Counted from the first letter of the stretch, positions 1 to 8,857 are shown. The stretch: 64,000 nucleotides of DNA from Meiothermus sp. (GCF_026004055.1 NZ_BPIJ01000001.1:1660744-1724743); one strand, 5' to 3'. Notes: generated from the letters alone by a model not told the origin. Numbers and translations: made by a program.

Positions 1-1383
1 GGCTGGAATAGCTGGGCCGGAGGCACCAACCTTCCGGCTGCACCGGGCGAGAACACCCCAACCTTCATGCAGGTTCGGCTGCCCCAGGCCCACGCCATTG
101 CCCGAAAATTCGGCGAAGGGGTCAAGGTAGCTGTGGTGGATACCGGCATCGACACCGCGCACCCCGGCTTCTCGGGTCGCCTGGCACCGAGCAGCGAGTG
201 GCGCGATTTTATTGATAACGACAACAACCCCATGGAGCCTAGCGGGGGCAGCGCCTACGGCCACGGCACCGCCGCCGCAGGTCTCATTTTGCAGGTCGCG
301 CCCAAGGCCACCATCCTGCCCATCCGGGTGCTGAATAGCAACGGGCAGGGCAACCTGGATCAGGTGATCCTGGCCATCAACCACGCGGTGAATGCCGGAG
401 CCCGGGTGATCAATCTGTCGCTTGGAACCCTCGAGTGGTACCAGCCGCTGGTGGATGCCATCAACTTTGCCAACTCCAGAGGGGTTTGGGTGGTGGCCTC
501 GGCCGGTAACCAGGGTAAAAAAGATGAAATTACCTACCCGGGCCGCTGGGGCTGGTGGTTGAGCAATGTGATCGGGGTGGGCAGCGTGGATAGCGACGAC
601 AAACTCTCGAGCTTCTCTTCCTTTGGAGCGGATGTATTCACCTGGGCGCCCGGTAACGATGTATCTAGCTATTACCCCGGCAATCGCACGGCCAAGGTTC
701 GAGGTACTTCCTTCGCCGCCCCGCTGGTTGCGGGGGCGCTGGCCCTGGCCTATAGCGAAACTACCGATACCTGGGCTCGCAACAACCTAAAAAGCCATTA
801 CCAGGACAGCCTGGAAAGCCAGAGCCTGTGGTACAAGCTGTACAAAGCCAACTCGAGCTGGTGCAGCGTTTTGGATAGCTTGGGCAATTTGTGGTGCCAC
901 GGCGCGGGCCGCCTGGACATCGAGCGCTTTTTGCGCCGCTTACCGGGTTTTTCTCCGACCTCCAATACCGGGACGCTGGACTTTGTAAAGAACGGCAGCT
1001 TCGAGTCTGGGAGTTTTGCGGACTGGACAACCAGCGGCAGCGTCACGATGGGCTGGGTGGACTTGTTGGACGAGTATTTTGCCGGTGAATACGGGGCCCG
1101 TATCAACGGCATGGGCAGCCTCGAGCAGACCATCAGTGGCCTGACCCCCAATACCACGTATACCCTGAGTGCATGGGTTAAGGTAGAGGGTGATACTTTG
1201 GAGCTGGGGGTTCGAAACTTCGGCGCCAACGAGAAAATTGCCTCGACGAGGAAAACGGATTGGATTCAAAGCACGCTAGATTTCAAAACCGGCGCCAACA
1301 ACACCTCTGCCACCATTTTCGTTCGCAAGGCCCAGGGATCAAAATCCGCCTTTGCCGACCTGATTACCGTCACCCAGAAGTGA
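1..1383 (+). CDS. Subtilisin-like serine protease (S8), 5' end outside the window
   Basis: The frame is open from base 1, so the gene starts upstream; an internal ATG at 67 is too close to the catalytic domain to be the true start. The S8 triad is complete: Asp in VVDTGID (codon at 139), His in YGHGTAAAG (codon at 262) and Ser in GTSFAAP (codon at 709), with the oxyanion Asn in SAGNQG. After about residue 320 comes a C-terminal beta-rich domain (NGSFESGSFADW, then TYTLSAWVKV) of the carbohydrate-binding or galactose-binding-like type, which probably docks a substrate or surface. It is followed at once by a small protein and then by GGDEF and CHAT genes. Subtilases are known partners in CHAT-centred clusters, so a role in the same system is inferred. 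Whether it is secreted cannot be seen because the N-terminus is missing. Confidence 0.9.
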   Translation, partial: GWNSWAGGTNLPAAPGENTPTFMQVRLPQAHAIARKFGEGVKVAVVDTGIDTAHPGFSGRLAPSSEWRDFIDNDNNPMEPSGGSAYGHGTAAAGLILQVAPKATILPIRVLNSNGQGNLDQVILAINHAVNAGARVINLSLGTLEWYQPLVDAINFANSRGVWVVASAGNQGKKDEITYPGRWGWWLSNVIGVGSVDSDDKLSSFSSFGADVFTWAPGNDVSSYYPGNRTAKVRGTSFAAPLVAGALALAYSETTDTWARNNLKSHYQDSLESQSLWYKLYKANSSWCSVLDSLGNLWCHGAGRLDIERFLRRLPGFSPTSNTGTLDFVKNGSFESGSFADWTTSGSVTMGWVDLLDEYFAGEYGARINGMGSLEQTISGLTPNTTYTLSAWVKVEGDTLELGVRNFGANEKIASTRKTDWIQSTLDFKTGANNTSATIFVRKAQGSKSAFADLITVTQK

Positions 1384-1394
1384 GGGGGAATGCC

Positions 1395-1763
1395 ATGTTG
1401 CTGCATAAGATGCCACCCAAAGAAGCCATCTTGATCATGGATTCCCGCCATACGCCGACCCGTGCGGTGCGTCACCAAGCCTTCCGGTCGAGTTGGAGCA
1501 AGCTCTACAAGGCGGGAAACTTGTACCTCGACCTGTCGTTGAAGGCAGAAGGTAAAGAGACCGTGCTGGTGGGGCAGGTGATCGCCGAAGCCCAACAGCC
1601 GATGGTGCTGAATGTGGTGCTAAAAGGGCCCAGTCAGCGCAATGCCAGTACGGTGAACGAATACGGCAACTTTCGCCTGAGCGTAGAGGAACAGGGCGAA
1701 CACGTCTTGGAGTTCGATTTGGGGGAAGAAACCTATCTGGTGCGAGGGTTGGAGGTGTTGTAG
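1395..1763 (+). CDS. 122-aa CHAT-associated small protein, paralogue 1
   Basis: Start chosen at ATG 1395 because a GAGGGGG ribosome site lies just upstream; it begins 11 bases after the protease stop, so the two are probably cotranscribed. The protein has an N-terminal KEAILIMDSR motif, a central SSWSKLYKAGNLYLDLSL segment, and a C-terminal half that reads as a beta-sandwich with G-Q-V, YGNFRL and LEFDLGEE strands. This resembles the carboxypeptidase-regulatory-like domains of small proteins near CHAT proteases and sigma factors in other bacteria; that link is from memory of the family. It has no signal peptide or membrane segment. The next gene is a paralogue of exactly the same length. The molecular role is unknown; a beta-sandwich adaptor or substrate of the protease pair is a guess. 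Confidence 0.75.
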   Translation: MLLHKMPPKEAILIMDSRHTPTRAVRHQAFRSSWSKLYKAGNLYLDLSLKAEGKETVLVGQVIAEAQQPMVLNVVLKGPSQRNASTVNEYGNFRLSVEEQGEHVLEFDLGEETYLVRGLEVL

Positions 1764-1973
1764 CCTCTATCGACAGCATGGCTTTGTAGCGCATACTGTC
1801 TCTGCCCTTGCCGTGCTTGGAAGTAGGGGTTTGCTACCGGAGAAAACACGTAACGGATTTGGTAGATATTAGGTCACTTTGCTCTACGTAACGGTTATTT
1901 ACACCCTCATAGCTTAAATGTTTTCCTATTGTGGAGCTTGTATATATACCGCAGTGATACGAGGAGTTACACC

Positions 1974-2342
1974 ATGATGAACGATGCAAAGCCCCACCAC
2001 CGCGAAGCCATCCTGATTATGGACTCGCGCGACGCCCTTAGCGCGGTGCGCAGTCACAACCTCAACGGATCGTGGAGCAGGCTCTACAAGGTGGATAAGC
2101 ACTACCTTGACCTGAGCCTCAAGCTCGAGGGCACCCAGGCCCACTTGATCGGCAAGCTGGTGACCCCTACCCAGAGCAAAGGCTCGGCCCGCTTGACAGC
2201 CTACGACGGTAGCTTGTTGCGGGAAGTGGAGCTGAACGCCTCGGGGATGTTCCGTCTGCCGGTGCCGGCTGCCGGGGTATACCACCTCGAGATGAGCCTG
2301 GATGAGCAACAATTTGTGGTGCGCTCGGTCGATGTCTATTGA
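1974..2342 (+). CDS. 122-aa CHAT-associated small protein, paralogue 2
   Basis: Start taken at ATG 1974, behind a clear GAGGAG at 1961-1966 (ATG 1977 is also possible). It shares REAILIMDSR, AVR, GSWSRLYKVDKHYLDLSLKLEG and the C-terminal strand pattern with the gene at 1395 and has the same length of 122 residues, so the pair is a tandem duplication that has diverged. The 210-base gap between them holds CGTAACGG twice (near 1851 and 1885), a possible regulator site, so this copy may have its own promoter and begin a second transcription unit with the GGDEF and CHAT genes. Function unknown. Confidence 0.75.
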   Translation: MMNDAKPHHREAILIMDSRDALSAVRSHNLNGSWSRLYKVDKHYLDLSLKLEGTQAHLIGKLVTPTQSKGSARLTAYDGSLLREVELNASGMFRLPVPAAGVYHLEMSLDEQQFVVRSVDVY

Positions 2343-2429
2343 GGCCTGATAGGTGAGGGGACCAAAAGGCCCCCAACTAAATGTATTCGAGGGTTTTTAG
2401 CATTCAAGGCATTCAAGGAGTGTTGTGCA

Positions 2430-4424
2430 GTGTCTCAGAACCGTCCTCCCCGTCGTCTGCGCCTGGCTCGAGTCCCTTCCGAAGCCAAACCAAGCCAATC
2501 TGTGCCTGCCTCTCTTATAGAACGCTTGCTGGCTGCGGGTGCGGTGCAGGCATTTGAGCTGGGATTGGAAGAACTTCTACGCGTACTGCCGGGGATCGAA
2601 CAGGTTTTTTTGTGGGTACGAGACGGTCAGAACCGCTTTAGTTTGCAGGCTTTTCGGGGTGTGCCCAAGACAGCCCTCGAGGGAGTCGAAGCCGTGCTGG
2701 AGTCCTCGCTCAGGATGGCCTATCTGGGTTCGCCGGAGGACTGGCTGGCCGGCAAGGCGCACCTCGACCACGAGGGGCATGTGCTGCATCGGGCGCTGAG
2801 TACCCTGTCCGACAAGCTCGAGCCCATACAGCCACCCGCGGTCAACCTGACCCTGCCGCTGGTAGCCAACCAGCAGGTCTGGGCGGTGCTATACCTCCAT
2901 GCCCCGGCCCCCATCCTTGGCCCGATAGAAGCCGAGCGGGTAAGCCAGTTCATGGCCGGGATAGCGCCCATCCTGCGCGAGGTGTACTTGCGCGAATCTG
3001 CCGAGCGCCAGTCGCTATGGCTCTCGGCGATTAATGCCTTGTTGCGGGCGCCGCATGAACAGCCACTCGAGGTGGGGTTGCAGGATGCCCTCGAGGAAGC
3101 CACCCGGCTTTCGGGAGCGGAAGGGGCCCGCCTGATTACCTTTGAAGGGCACGCTATTCGCACCGTTGCCCAGGCCGGCTGGGGTTCGGGGCTGCCGGTG
3201 GAAGCAGCAATTACCCGTCAGTTGAGCGAGCGCTTGCGCAGCGGCCAACAGGTGGGCATTCCCCGCTACGACCTGTACCCTGCACACCGGCCCGAGCTGG
3301 TAGAAGCCGGGTTGCGCAGCCTGTTTATCCTGCCCATCTTGAGGCAAAGCAGCGAAGTTAGTGCCTTACTGCTTTTTAGTACCCAGCAGCACTGGCTGCC
3401 CGATGCCCAGACCCAAGAACTTCTGGGGGATATGGCGGCGGCCATTGGGGTGGTACGGGTCGAGTGGACTTTGCGCCGGGAACTGGCCTGGGCAGCCTAT
3501 ACCGACCCCCTAACCGGGCTGGGCAACCGCCGGGCCTTCGAGCGCGACTTAGAAAAACTCGCTCGGCTGCCGCAGGGCCGGGTGGGGGTGCTGGTGTTGT
3601 TCGACCTAGATGAATTTAAGTTGATCAACGATACCTACGGCCATATCCATGCCGATCATGTGCTGGTACGGCTGGGTGGGGTGCTGCGCGCTAAGGCCAG
3701 AGCCGGTGACCGGGCCTACCGCTTGGGGGGCGATGAATTTGCCCTAATTATCGAGGGTTCCCCCACCCTCAATCCCGCCCGCACCGCGGAGCGCTACCGG
3801 GCGCTACTGGAGGAAATTCGCGTTTCAGACAGCACTTTCCTCCGGGTCAGCCTGGGTTATGCGGTCTATCCTAACGACGGGACGGATATCCAGAGCCTTT
3901 GGCGTATTGCCGACGATCAGATGTACAAAGACAAAGCCATGCGCAAAGGCCGCACCCCTTTGTTTGCCGGCCTCGAGCAGCGCTTTACCGTGTTTCAAAT
4001 CCAGACCCCTCTATTCCGCCTGGCCAACCGGCTGGCCCAGGTGTTGCGTATGGGGCCGGAGGAACACCAAGTTTTGCAAGCCAGCTGCTATCTGCTACAG
4101 ATGGCGCTGGGTGAAGTGGAGCCTCGCCCGGAGGTGCAGATTCCCGATGGTTTGTTGCGGGAAGCCGCACGGGTGTTGATGTTTGTTCAAAGCCCCTGGG
4201 ATGATAGTAGCGAGGCGCGAGAGGCCATCCCCCGGGTTGCCCGGGTGCTACAGGTGGCCCATTGGTTTGCATCGGCCATACGGCCTTTGGAAGGACGGGC
4301 GGCCCGCAGCATTGAAGAGGCCTTGGAAGAGGTTGCTCAACAAGCCCGGCAACGGTTCGACCCGGTCGTGCTCGAGGCGTTGTATTCTATACGCGGCTGG
4401 CTGAGCCAAGAGCTGGCGGCTTAA
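2430..4424 (+). CDS. GAF-GGDEF diguanylate cyclase with degenerate HD-GYP tail
   Basis: GTG start at 2430 behind AAGGAG (2415-2420). The 664-residue protein has two GAF-like sensory regions (about 25-185 and 195-340), then a GGDEF domain with an intact GGDEF active site at residues 433-437 and an RxxD inhibitory site (RAGD, 424-427) five residues before it. It should make c-di-GMP from two GTP with product inhibition. The last 150 residues follow an HD-GYP layout: YLLQMALGE then IPDGLL, SPWDDSS where HERWDGSGYP is expected, then IPRVARVLQVAHWF and a C-terminal EEALEEV-RFDPVVLEAL. The HD and GYP residues are missing, so the tail is probably a non-catalytic sensor or docking module. It lies 87 bases after the small paralogue and precedes the CHAT gene. 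No signal peptide or membrane segments are seen. Confidence 0.88.
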   Translation: MSQNRPPRRLRLARVPSEAKPSQSVPASLIERLLAAGAVQAFELGLEELLRVLPGIEQVFLWVRDGQNRFSLQAFRGVPKTALEGVEAVLESSLRMAYLGSPEDWLAGKAHLDHEGHVLHRALSTLSDKLEPIQPPAVNLTLPLVANQQVWAVLYLHAPAPILGPIEAERVSQFMAGIAPILREVYLRESAERQSLWLSAINALLRAPHEQPLEVGLQDALEEATRLSGAEGARLITFEGHAIRTVAQAGWGSGLPVEAAITRQLSERLRSGQQVGIPRYDLYPAHRPELVEAGLRSLFILPILRQSSEVSALLLFSTQQHWLPDAQTQELLGDMAAAIGVVRVEWTLRRELAWAAYTDPLTGLGNRRAFERDLEKLARLPQGRVGVLVLFDLDEFKLINDTYGHIHADHVLVRLGGVLRAKARAGDRAYRLGGDEFALIIEGSPTLNPARTAERYRALLEEIRVSDSTFLRVSLGYAVYPNDGTDIQSLWRIADDQMYKDKAMRKGRTPLFAGLEQRFTVFQIQTPLFRLANRLAQVLRMGPEEHQVLQASCYLLQMALGEVEPRPEVQIPDGLLREAARVLMFVQSPWDDSSEAREAIPRVARVLQVAHWFASAIRPLEGRAARSIEEALEEVAQQARQRFDPVVLEALYSIRGWLSQELAA

Positions 4425-4542
4425 AGGCACCTTAGGGTTTGTTGGACGGCCCTGCACCGGCAAGCTCCGAGCACCCATGCTAAATTCATGGGATACCTCG
4501 GTAGAGTATCCTTTTTTATGTCTTCTTAGGATGAAGCTGTTT

Positions 4543-7389
4543 ATGAACCTTGAAGAATTTGCTGCGTATTTGATAAGCGAGCCTGATCCGGCCAAGCGGC
4601 AAGCACGCTTACAGCAGGTTAGGCCAACCATTGAACTCGTCGAGCTGCTCAAGGCCGAAGTGGACCGACAAAAAGATGTGGATACTGCCCGGGCCTTGCT
4701 GGCAGGGGAGCGGGCCGTAGAGGCTGCGGCTTATGTGCAAGACGCCAAAGCACGCCCGTTGGCCCTCTGGGCCTATGCCGTAGGTCTGACGGTGCGAGGC
4801 AACTTTGCCGAAGCCATCCCGTTCTACGAAGAAGCCCGCAAAGGGCTGCAAGCCCTGGGATACGAAGAAGATGCAAACCGCGCGGGGGTGCGACAGATTC
4901 AGGCTTTGGCCATCATGGGCGATATGAACGGTGCCCTGGCCCTGGCGGAAGAGACCCGCGCAGCCTTTATGGGGCTGGGGTTGTTGCGCGACGCGGCACT
5001 GGTGAGTGTCAACATCGGGGTTATCCACTACCGGGCGGGGCGCATGCTCGAGGCCGAGAGTGCCATCATACATGCGCTGGAGCAGCTTTCACGGGTGGGG
5101 GATGAGGTGGGTCTGGGCAAGGCCCATGGCAACCTGGCCCTGGTTTACGAGGCCCAGGATCGCTACCGCGAGGCCGTGGCCCACTATCAGGCCGCCCTGG
5201 ACATTTTTCGCACCCACAACCTAACCGAAGACCTGATCGGCAACAGCGTGAATCTGGCCCTGCTCTACCGCAAGGAGGGCCGCCTGAACGAGGCGCTCGA
5301 CCTTCTGAGCCGGGTGCGGGTCATGTACGGTAAGCTCGACGGCAACCCCAACGCGGCTTTTGCCCAGCTCGAGGAGGCCCGCATCCACCTCGACCTGAAT
5401 TTGCTGACCGAAGCCCAAAAGTTGTCTCAGGAACTGGTAGAGGTTTTTGCGGCACGAGGCATGCAGATGGAGCTGGCCGAGGCCCTGACCACCCTGGGTG
5501 GCGCCCAGGCGAAACAGGGTGCGCTCGAGGAGGCACGCCAGACCCTGGAGCGGGCGCGGGAGGGCTGGTTGGCGCTGCAAAATGCCCTCCAGGCCGCTCT
5601 GGTAGATGTTTCGGTGGCCTCGCTGTTTTTGGAGTCGGGCCGGCAAGGGCAAGTGGAGGCCTATGAGCAGGCGGTGCTGGTGGCCGGGCGGGCCATCGAG
5701 GCCCTAAGCGAGGTGCCCTCGGCCAAGGCCCTGGGCCTGAGCGTGATGGCCGAAGCCTTGCTGGATCTGGGCAACCGACCGGAGGCCAAGCGCTATCTGG
5801 AAGAAGCTGCCTCCCTGGCCGTAGGGCTGGGTATCCCCGATCTCACCATCCGCATCGAACGCCTGCGAGGGCAGATGGCTCTGCTGGAAAACCGCACCCA
5901 GGCCGCCGAGCTGCACTTCAAACGCGCCATCGAACGCCTCGAGGGGGTGAGGGCCAGCCTCCGGGTAGATGAATTCAAGTCGGCCTATCTGGGGGATAAG
6001 CTCGAGGTCTACGGCGATCTGGTAGACCTGCTGCTGAAAGCCCAGCGCCCCGGCGAAGCCTTTGAATACGCCGAACGCGCCAAATCACGGGCCCTGGTAG
6101 ATCTGTTGGCCCGGGGGGTTGAAATTCTGCGCACTACCCCTGACTCCGAGGTCGAGCGCTTGCAGCAGGAGCTGGCCCAGGCCCGCCAGGAACTCAACCA
6201 GCACTTTTTGGCTATGGAAGCCGAGTCGCTAGGAGGCAACCGTAGCAGCCACTGGGAAAAAATGCTGACCCTCGAGGAGCGGGTCACGCAGCTTGTTCGC
6301 GAGCTCGAGCGCCTTCAGCCGGAAACGGCCATGGTCGAACAGGTGCGCGCCTTTCACTTGCAAGACCTACAGCAAGCTTTAAAACCCGGTACCATCCTGC
6401 TGGAGTACTTTCATACCCGCGAGGGCCTGATGGCTTTTGTGGTAGACGGGGAGCGCGTAGAAGTGGTGCGCGAACTGGGCACCATGGAGCAAGTCCGGCA
6501 ACATGTCGAGCAGCTCGAGTTCTTTTTGAGCCGGGTTGCGCAGGGCGGCATCATGCTCAAGATTTACGGCGAAGAAGCCCTTAAGCGCTCGGTAGACGAT
6601 CATCTCCAGGCCCTTCACCGCATGCTCATCGAGCCCCTTCCACTAGAGCTTTCCGGCCAGTCCCTAATTGTCGTCCCGCATGGGATGCTGCACGCCGTGC
6701 CCTTTGCGGCATTGTTTGATGGTAAACAGTACCTAATCGATCGCGCAGAGATCTCTTTGGCCCCCAGCGCGGCCGTATACGCTTTATGCACCCAACGTGC
6801 GCGCCGCGAACTCGGCCCGCTGGTAGCCTTTGGGGTGCCCCTGGAACACATTCCTCAGGCCACCCTCGAGGTCGAGCAGATCAGCCAGCTTGCCCAATCC
6901 GCCCACACGTTTGTAGGCGAAGCAGCCACACTACAAAACTTCTTTGCCGCTGCGCCAGAGGCCGAGGTCTTGCATATCGCCACCCACGGGGCTTTCCGCC
7001 CCGATAACCCCATGTTTTCCGGGTTGCGTATGGCGGACGGCTGGCTGGCAGCCCGCGACCTCTACAACCTGCGCCTGGGAGCCGACCTGGTGGTGCTCTC
7101 GGCCTGCGAGACGGGCTTGGCCAAGCAAGCCAGCGGTGATGAATTGATGGGTCTGGTACGGGGCTTTCTCTATGCGGGGGCGCCTTGTTTGGTGGCCAGC
7201 TTGTGGCCGGTGCGCGACGACGCTACGGCCAAGTTTATGACCACTTTTTATTCCAACCTGCGCTCGGGAATGTCGGTTGCGGAGGCTTTGCGTAAAGCCC
7301 AAATAACGCTGCGTCAGGAGTATCCCAACCCCTACTACTGGTCGGCTTTTACGGTGACCGGCGACTCGCACCGCAGGGTGCGGTTTTGA
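4543..7389 (+). CDS. TPR-CHAT caspase-like protease
   Basis: A protein of about 948 residues. I prefer ATG 4543 because a TTAGGA lies 12 bases upstream; ATG 4531 and 4477 are alternatives. Residues 50-500 are TPR-type helical repeats (A-x-x-Y-x-x-A-L patterns such as REAVAHYQAALDIF and NEALDLLSRV), followed by a coiled stretch and a C-terminal CHAT domain from about 620. The catalytic dyad is intact: His815 in HIATHGAF (codon 6985) and Cys855 in LSACETG (codon 7105). CHAT proteases are clan CD cysteine peptidases, related to caspases and separase, that cleave partner proteins once activated through their repeats. Neighbours are a subtilase, twin small proteins and a GGDEF protein, suggesting a multi-component signalling or defence cluster. 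The natural substrate cannot be read from the sequence; the 122-aa proteins are candidates. Confidence 0.9.
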   Translation: MNLEEFAAYLISEPDPAKRQARLQQVRPTIELVELLKAEVDRQKDVDTARALLAGERAVEAAAYVQDAKARPLALWAYAVGLTVRGNFAEAIPFYEEARKGLQALGYEEDANRAGVRQIQALAIMGDMNGALALAEETRAAFMGLGLLRDAALVSVNIGVIHYRAGRMLEAESAIIHALEQLSRVGDEVGLGKAHGNLALVYEAQDRYREAVAHYQAALDIFRTHNLTEDLIGNSVNLALLYRKEGRLNEALDLLSRVRVMYGKLDGNPNAAFAQLEEARIHLDLNLLTEAQKLSQELVEVFAARGMQMELAEALTTLGGAQAKQGALEEARQTLERAREGWLALQNALQAALVDVSVASLFLESGRQGQVEAYEQAVLVAGRAIEALSEVPSAKALGLSVMAEALLDLGNRPEAKRYLEEAASLAVGLGIPDLTIRIERLRGQMALLENRTQAAELHFKRAIERLEGVRASLRVDEFKSAYLGDKLEVYGDLVDLLLKAQRPGEAFEYAERAKSRALVDLLARGVEILRTTPDSEVERLQQELAQARQELNQHFLAMEAESLGGNRSSHWEKMLTLEERVTQLVRELERLQPETAMVEQVRAFHLQDLQQALKPGTILLEYFHTREGLMAFVVDGERVEVVRELGTMEQVRQHVEQLEFFLSRVAQGGIMLKIYGEEALKRSVDDHLQALHRMLIEPLPLELSGQSLIVVPHGMLHAVPFAALFDGKQYLIDRAEISLAPSAAVYALCTQRARRELGPLVAFGVPLEHIPQATLEVEQISQLAQSAHTFVGEAATLQNFFAAAPEAEVLHIATHGAFRPDNPMFSGLRMADGWLAARDLYNLRLGADLVVLSACETGLAKQASGDELMGLVRGFLYAGAPCLVASLWPVRDDATAKFMTTFYSNLRSGMSVAEALRKAQITLRQEYPNPYYWSAFTVTGDSHRRVRF

Positions 7390-7461
7390 GGCAGCCTGAT
7401 GTCAGATCCGGTTGGTTCGTCCCGGTTTTGCCTTCTTCCCAGACTCAAGACCTGCCCTGCC

Positions 7462-7491
7462 TTGACAAGCCTGGTATACCACCGGTACACT
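7462..7491 (+). promoter_or_regulatory. Promoter of the lysine operon
   Basis: A consensus -35 TTGACA (7462-7467), an 18-bp spacer and -10 TACACT (7486-7491). Transcription would begin near 7498, only a few bases before the leader-peptide ATG, so the leader is nearly leaderless. No other gene lies between here and homocitrate synthase. Confidence 0.7.
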
Positions 7492-7500
7492 TCCCCCAGG

Positions 7501-7545
7501 ATGATCTTAAGTGCAAAAAAATCCAGCGCCGGGGGGCTAGTCTGA
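7501..7545 (+). CDS. Lysine leader peptide (MILSAKKSSAGGLV)
   Basis: A 14-codon reading frame, MILSAKKSSAGGLV, with two consecutive AAA lysine codons at 7516-7521 and a TGA stop at 7543. It sits between a strong promoter and an intrinsic terminator just before homocitrate synthase. A 14-residue leader peptide with tandem Lys codons is described for the Thermus thermophilus lysine cluster, where ribosome stalling at the Lys codons controls attenuation; this copy matches that architecture closely. The stop codon lies in the loop of a GGCTAG/CTAGTC stem, and GGGCTA near the end of the frame can alternatively pair with TAGCCC at 7565-7570. Too short to be found by ordinary gene calling. Confidence 0.82.
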   Translation: MILSAKKSSAGGLV

Positions 7546-7571
7546 GCTAGTCCGCGCCACTGCGTAGCCCG

Positions 7572-7602
7572 GCCCGCACAACGTTTGCGGGCGGTTTTTT
7601 TT
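7572..7602 (+). terminator. Attenuator terminator before homocitrate synthase
   Basis: Stem GCCCGCA (7572-7578) pairs with TGCGGGC (7586-7592), followed by GG and eight T residues (7595-7602). It sits in the leader, 11 bases before the gene start, so it is an attenuator and not the end of an upstream gene. Read-through should depend on where the ribosome sits on the leader peptide. Confidence 0.82.
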
Positions 7603-7612
7603 GAAGGATACT

Positions 7613-8851
7613 ATGCCAGAGCCTACCCACATCCCACGGATCGAAGTTGTGGACACCACCTTCCGCGATGGTCAGCAGTCGCCGCTTTTGTTCGATACCG
7701 AGAAGTACCGCTTTGCCCTGGAAGAAAAGAAGTTACTGCTAACCGGTTTGATCGAGCTGGGGGTGACGCACTTCGAGTTTTTCTCGCCGGTGGTGGGCGC
7801 AGCCGAGGAAGAGGACGTGCGGGAGCTCATTGCCCATGCCCAGGCCCTTAGCCCAAAACCCCTGATGCTGCTAGCCCATTGTCGCTGCAACCTCGAGGAT
7901 ATCCAGCGGGCGCTCGAGGTGGGCTGCAACGGCCTGAACCTGTACCTGGGGGTCTCGCCCTTGGCCCAGCAGCACAACGCACAAAAGCCCTTGGACGAGG
8001 CAGTGGCCCTGGCCGAGGGGGTGCTGCGGGAGGTGCGAACGGCCTACCCCCAGATGTACCTGCGCTTCAGCGCCGAGGACGCCTTCCGCACGCCTCTGGC
8101 AGACCTCTTCCGGCTGTACGATGCGGTTTATCCCTACGTGAACACGCTGGGTCTGCCCGACACGGTGGGCATCGCCGAGCCGGAGGACGTGACCCGGGTG
8201 GTCTCTGCCCTACGCGAGCGCTACCCCAAGGCCGCGCTCGAGTGCCACTTCCACAACGACCGGGGCCTGGCCCTGGCCAACGTGCTGGCCGCGGTGCGGG
8301 CCGGGGTGCGCTACATAGACGCCTCCATCTGGGGCCTGGCCGAGCGCTCGGGGATTCCTTCGGTCACGGGGGTGCTGTTCAACCTGTCCAAGCGCTACCC
8401 CGAGCTTAAGGAGCAGTACAACCTGAGCCAGTGTTACCCCCTGAACGTATTGATGGCCTCCATTCTGGGTACGCTGGTGCCTTACACCGAGCCCGTTTCC
8501 CTGACCAACCGTACCCACACCGCCGGGGTGCACCAGAAAGCCGTGCTGAACGAGAAAAAGGTCTACGAGGCCCACAGTCTGCACGACTTCGGGGTGGACA
8601 AAAACCAGCTTCTTCTGGGGCCCCTATCGGGCTGGAACCTGATTTACTACTATCTAAAAGAGGTGGAGGCCTTCGAGATAACCAAAGAGCAGGCCAAACG
8701 CATCACCCAGGAATTTAAGAATCGCTCCGGCGAGATTGGCCGCAGCAAGAAGCCCGAAGAACTTTTGCTGGAAATTGCCCTGGCCCACGGTCTCTCCCGG
8801 CACCCCATCCCGGAAGAGGTGCCCACCGCGCGATTGGAAAACCTGGACTAA
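7613..8851 (+). CDS. hcs: Homocitrate synthase
   Basis: Condenses 2-oxoglutarate with acetyl-CoA to homocitrate, the first committed step of the alpha-aminoadipate route to lysine, in the cytoplasm. Start at ATG 7613, six bases after GAAGGA; an upstream in-frame TTG at 7601 overlaps the terminator T-run and is unlikely. The 412-residue protein opens with VVDTTFRDGQQSP, the HMG-CoA-lyase-like barrel signature whose Asp binds the metal, and carries the ECHFHND metal-binding motif, then the LTNRTHTAGVHQKAVL region typical of homocitrate/isopropylmalate synthases. The lysine leader peptide and the following lysT/lysU genes favour homocitrate over isopropylmalate synthase. Expected controls are transcriptional attenuation by lysine and, from the family, feedback inhibition by lysine. 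Confidence 0.9.
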   Translation: MPEPTHIPRIEVVDTTFRDGQQSPLLFDTEKYRFALEEKKLLLTGLIELGVTHFEFFSPVVGAAEEEDVRELIAHAQALSPKPLMLLAHCRCNLEDIQRALEVGCNGLNLYLGVSPLAQQHNAQKPLDEAVALAEGVLREVRTAYPQMYLRFSAEDAFRTPLADLFRLYDAVYPYVNTLGLPDTVGIAEPEDVTRVVSALRERYPKAALECHFHNDRGLALANVLAAVRAGVRYIDASIWGLAERSGIPSVTGVLFNLSKRYPELKEQYNLSQCYPLNVLMASILGTLVPYTEPVSLTNRTHTAGVHQKAVLNEKKVYEAHSLHDFGVDKNQLLLGPLSGWNLIYYYLKEVEAFEITKEQAKRITQEFKNRSGEIGRSKKPEELLLEIALAHGLSRHPIPEEVPTARLENLD

Positions 8852-8857
8852 CGTATG

